NCBI RefSeq assembly: GCF_037969875.1
Contig: NZ_CP150218.1
Location: 558,001-622,000 of the forward strand
Origin: Paenibacillus sp. FSL R7-0337
GTDB lineage: Bacteria; Bacillota; Bacilli; Paenibacillales; Paenibacillaceae
DNA length: 64,000 bases
Direction of reading: 5' to 3'
Below, in pieces: positions 62,687 through 64,000 of the stretch. The first letter of the stretch is position 1. Each line of letters starts with the position of its first letter. Below the pieces are notes generated by a model. The model was given only the letters and a program-made list of their open reading frames with translations, ran no database searches and was not told the DNA's origin. The translations under genes and the position numbers were made by a program.

Positions 62687-63568
62687 GTGGATCTGAAAAC
62701 ATTAAAAACATTCCATTTGATTGTGCAATACGGGAGCTTTAACCGCGCAGCCCAGGAAATGAATTATGCCCAATCAACCGTCACGATGCAAATACAAAAG
62801 CTTGAGTCTGAACTGGGCGTTAAGCTAATAGAACGCGGTAAAGAAATCCGCTTGACGGAAGCAGGCAGGCTGTTCCATGAGCAGAGCTTACAAATTACCA
62901 AAAATATGGAGTACCTTCAGACCAGTTTATCCAACTTGAAATCAGGCGATTCAGGACATATACGCATAGGGGTAACGGAACCAACGGCTAGTTATCGTTT
63001 ACCTGGTGTTCTGAGGAATTTTATGACCGAGCATCCGAATGTCCGCATTTCCGTGGAAATTTCAAACACTCCAACCCTTAAGGAGCGGGTCCTCCAGGGA
63101 GAAATTGATTTTGCGCTTTCTACGGTACCTGACTTGGGCTCGGAGCTACATTTCGAGCCTCTATTCCAGGAAGAGTTCGCCGTATTGATGCCCGAGAATC
63201 ATCCGCTTGCCCAGAAAGAGGTGATCGTGCCCGAGGAATTTCAGGGATATCGTCTGCTTATCACATCGGCAACTTGTCCATACCGCAGGAAGCTGGAGAT
63301 GGTATTGCAGGAAAGTGGAAACCTTATGCTGGATACGATGGAGATCGGGAGCATGACAGCATTAAAACATTATGTGGAGAATGGCTTAGGAATCGCGCTG
63401 GTCCCTAAAATTATGATTGAACCTGAAACAAGCGGGACTACCGTCAGGATGGTCAGCGGGAGCCTCATATCTATGACCTTCGGGATCTTGTGCAAAGCCT
63501 CGGCATATCCGCTGCAACTGGCAAGTGGAAAGCTGTATCAACAGCTCAAACTTGATCTAAAAGAATGA
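62687..63568 (+). CDS. LysR-family transcriptional regulator
   Basis: 293 residues: HTH at about 1-60 (LIVQYGSFNRAAQEMNYAQ), then effector domain with GHIRIGVTEP. GTG start after AGGAGG. Likely controls the divergent SDR. Confidence 0.9.
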   Translation: MDLKTLKTFHLIVQYGSFNRAAQEMNYAQSTVTMQIQKLESELGVKLIERGKEIRLTEAGRLFHEQSLQITKNMEYLQTSLSNLKSGDSGHIRIGVTEPTASYRLPGVLRNFMTEHPNVRISVEISNTPTLKERVLQGEIDFALSTVPDLGSELHFEPLFQEEFAVLMPENHPLAQKEVIVPEEFQGYRLLITSATCPYRRKLEMVLQESGNLMLDTMEIGSMTALKHYVENGLGIALVPKIMIEPETSGTTVRMVSGSLISMTFGILCKASAYPLQLASGKLYQQLKLDLKE

Positions 63569-63651
63569 GAGTAAGTATGTTTTAAATATGACATAAGGTG
63601 ACATGATTAAGCTCTATAATGATTATAGATTAACGAGAGGAGCAATAAATC

Positions 63652-64000
63652 ATGAGCAGAAGAATCATTTTAGACTTGGCAGTAACTTTGGATGGTTACA
63701 TTGAAGGGAAGAATGGTGAAGTGGACTGGTGCATTATGGACCCTGAGCTGGAGTTCACTCAATTTTTGAATCAAGTAGATACCATATTTTATGGCAGAAA
63801 AAGCTATGACCAATTTGGACAATACATTCCGAAGGTTGAAGATTCAGATGATGACAAAGAAATATGGGCACTGGTCCATAGCAAAGAGAAATATGTGTTC
63901 TCCAGATCGCAGCAGGGGACAGGTCATGAAGCTATTTTTATAAACGACCATATTCTCGAAGAAGTAAACAAAATCAAACAGAGACCCGGTAAAGACATCT
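63652..64000 (+). CDS. RibD/DHFR-like reductase, truncated by the window edge
   Basis: 116 codons are visible and the frame runs off the right edge. RIILDLAVTLDGYIEGKNGE at the start and FYGRKSYD are typical of the YyaP/YwjB-type dihydrofolate-reductase-like proteins (RibD C-terminal fold, NADPH binding). ATG after GAGAGGAG. Function in these small proteins is mostly unknown. Confidence 0.82.
   Translation, partial: MSRRIILDLAVTLDGYIEGKNGEVDWCIMDPELEFTQFLNQVDTIFYGRKSYDQFGQYIPKVEDSDDDKEIWALVHSKEKYVFSRSQQGTGHEAIFINDHILEEVNKIKQRPGKDI

Overview
The window reads as chromosomal DNA of a low-to-moderate GC, endospore-forming Gram-positive bacterium, most likely Paenibacillus. Supporting signs are strong AGGAGG-type ribosome sites, frequent TTG/GTG starts, a Spo0E-like sporulation phosphatase, LplB/YtcP-type sugar permeases with a YesM/YesN two-component pair, the families GH127, GH51 and GH1, and a regulator-peptide pair resembling the Alo quorum-sensing systems of Paenibacillus. 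No rRNA, tRNA, CRISPR array, intact insertion sequence or phage structural gene was seen.

Layout. 0-4 kb: the tail of an unknown gene, a GH127 beta-L-arabinofuranosidase, and a TetR regulator (probably with an ATT start) followed by a benzil-reductase-like SDR. 4-6.1 kb: a small XRE regulator divergent from an XRE-TPR receptor whose 3' end overlaps a 34-codon secreted peptide gene; this is the most interesting element of the window. 6.2-10.4 kb: Spo0E-like protein, OmpR-type two-component system and ABC-2 transporter in one overlapping operon. 10.4-15.2 kb: HSL-type hydrolase and LysR around a 24-bp palindrome, an azoreductase with operator repeats, an orphan OppA-like protein, and a four-copy 52-bp tandem repeat. 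15.3-21.5 kb: an ABC exporter and a complete beta-glucoside operon (RAT/terminator, EIIBCA, LicT, 6-phospho-beta-glucosidase). 21.6-29.4 kb: ClC antiporter, methyltransferase, LRR protein, MazG-like protein, MFS exporter, a small duplicated protein and a BCCT transporter.

29.5-40.0 kb is a co-directional carbohydrate locus: two permeases, a lipoprotein binding protein, YesM/YesN, a large FAD oxidoreductase and an SGNH esterase; its substrate is unknown. 40.2-47.2 kb holds a lipase-like membrane protein, a small membrane protein behind a long hairpin, an AraC regulator, a secreted Ig-like protein, a GNAT, a TetX-like monooxygenase with its TetR, and the second copy of the small duplicated protein. 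47.2-51 kb: DUF418 membrane protein, VanRS-like pair and PsiE. 51.0-51.5 kb is a collapsed hxlR/hxlAB (formaldehyde-fixing) locus. 51.6-54.5 kb is a TetR-controlled ABC-2 transporter.

54.6-56.4 kb has a c-di-AMP (ydaO-type) riboswitch, an internally deleted hydrolase remnant and the potassium transporter KtrB. 56.5-58 kb is a GH51 arabinofuranosidase with a cre site. 58.2-61.8 kb is a probable copper/metal-stress cluster: DUF2933, a two-component system, a 39-aa membrane peptide, a 19-cysteine DUF326 protein and a YdhK lipoprotein. 61.8-64 kb has an SDR, a LysR regulator and a truncated RibD/DHFR-like gene.

Together the genes suggest a soil or plant-associated saprophyte that takes up plant-derived glycosides (beta-glucosides, arabinosyl residues), carries many self-contained stress and antibiotic-response modules, and integrates peptide signalling with sporulation control. 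All functional assignments come from reading motifs; no database search was run.
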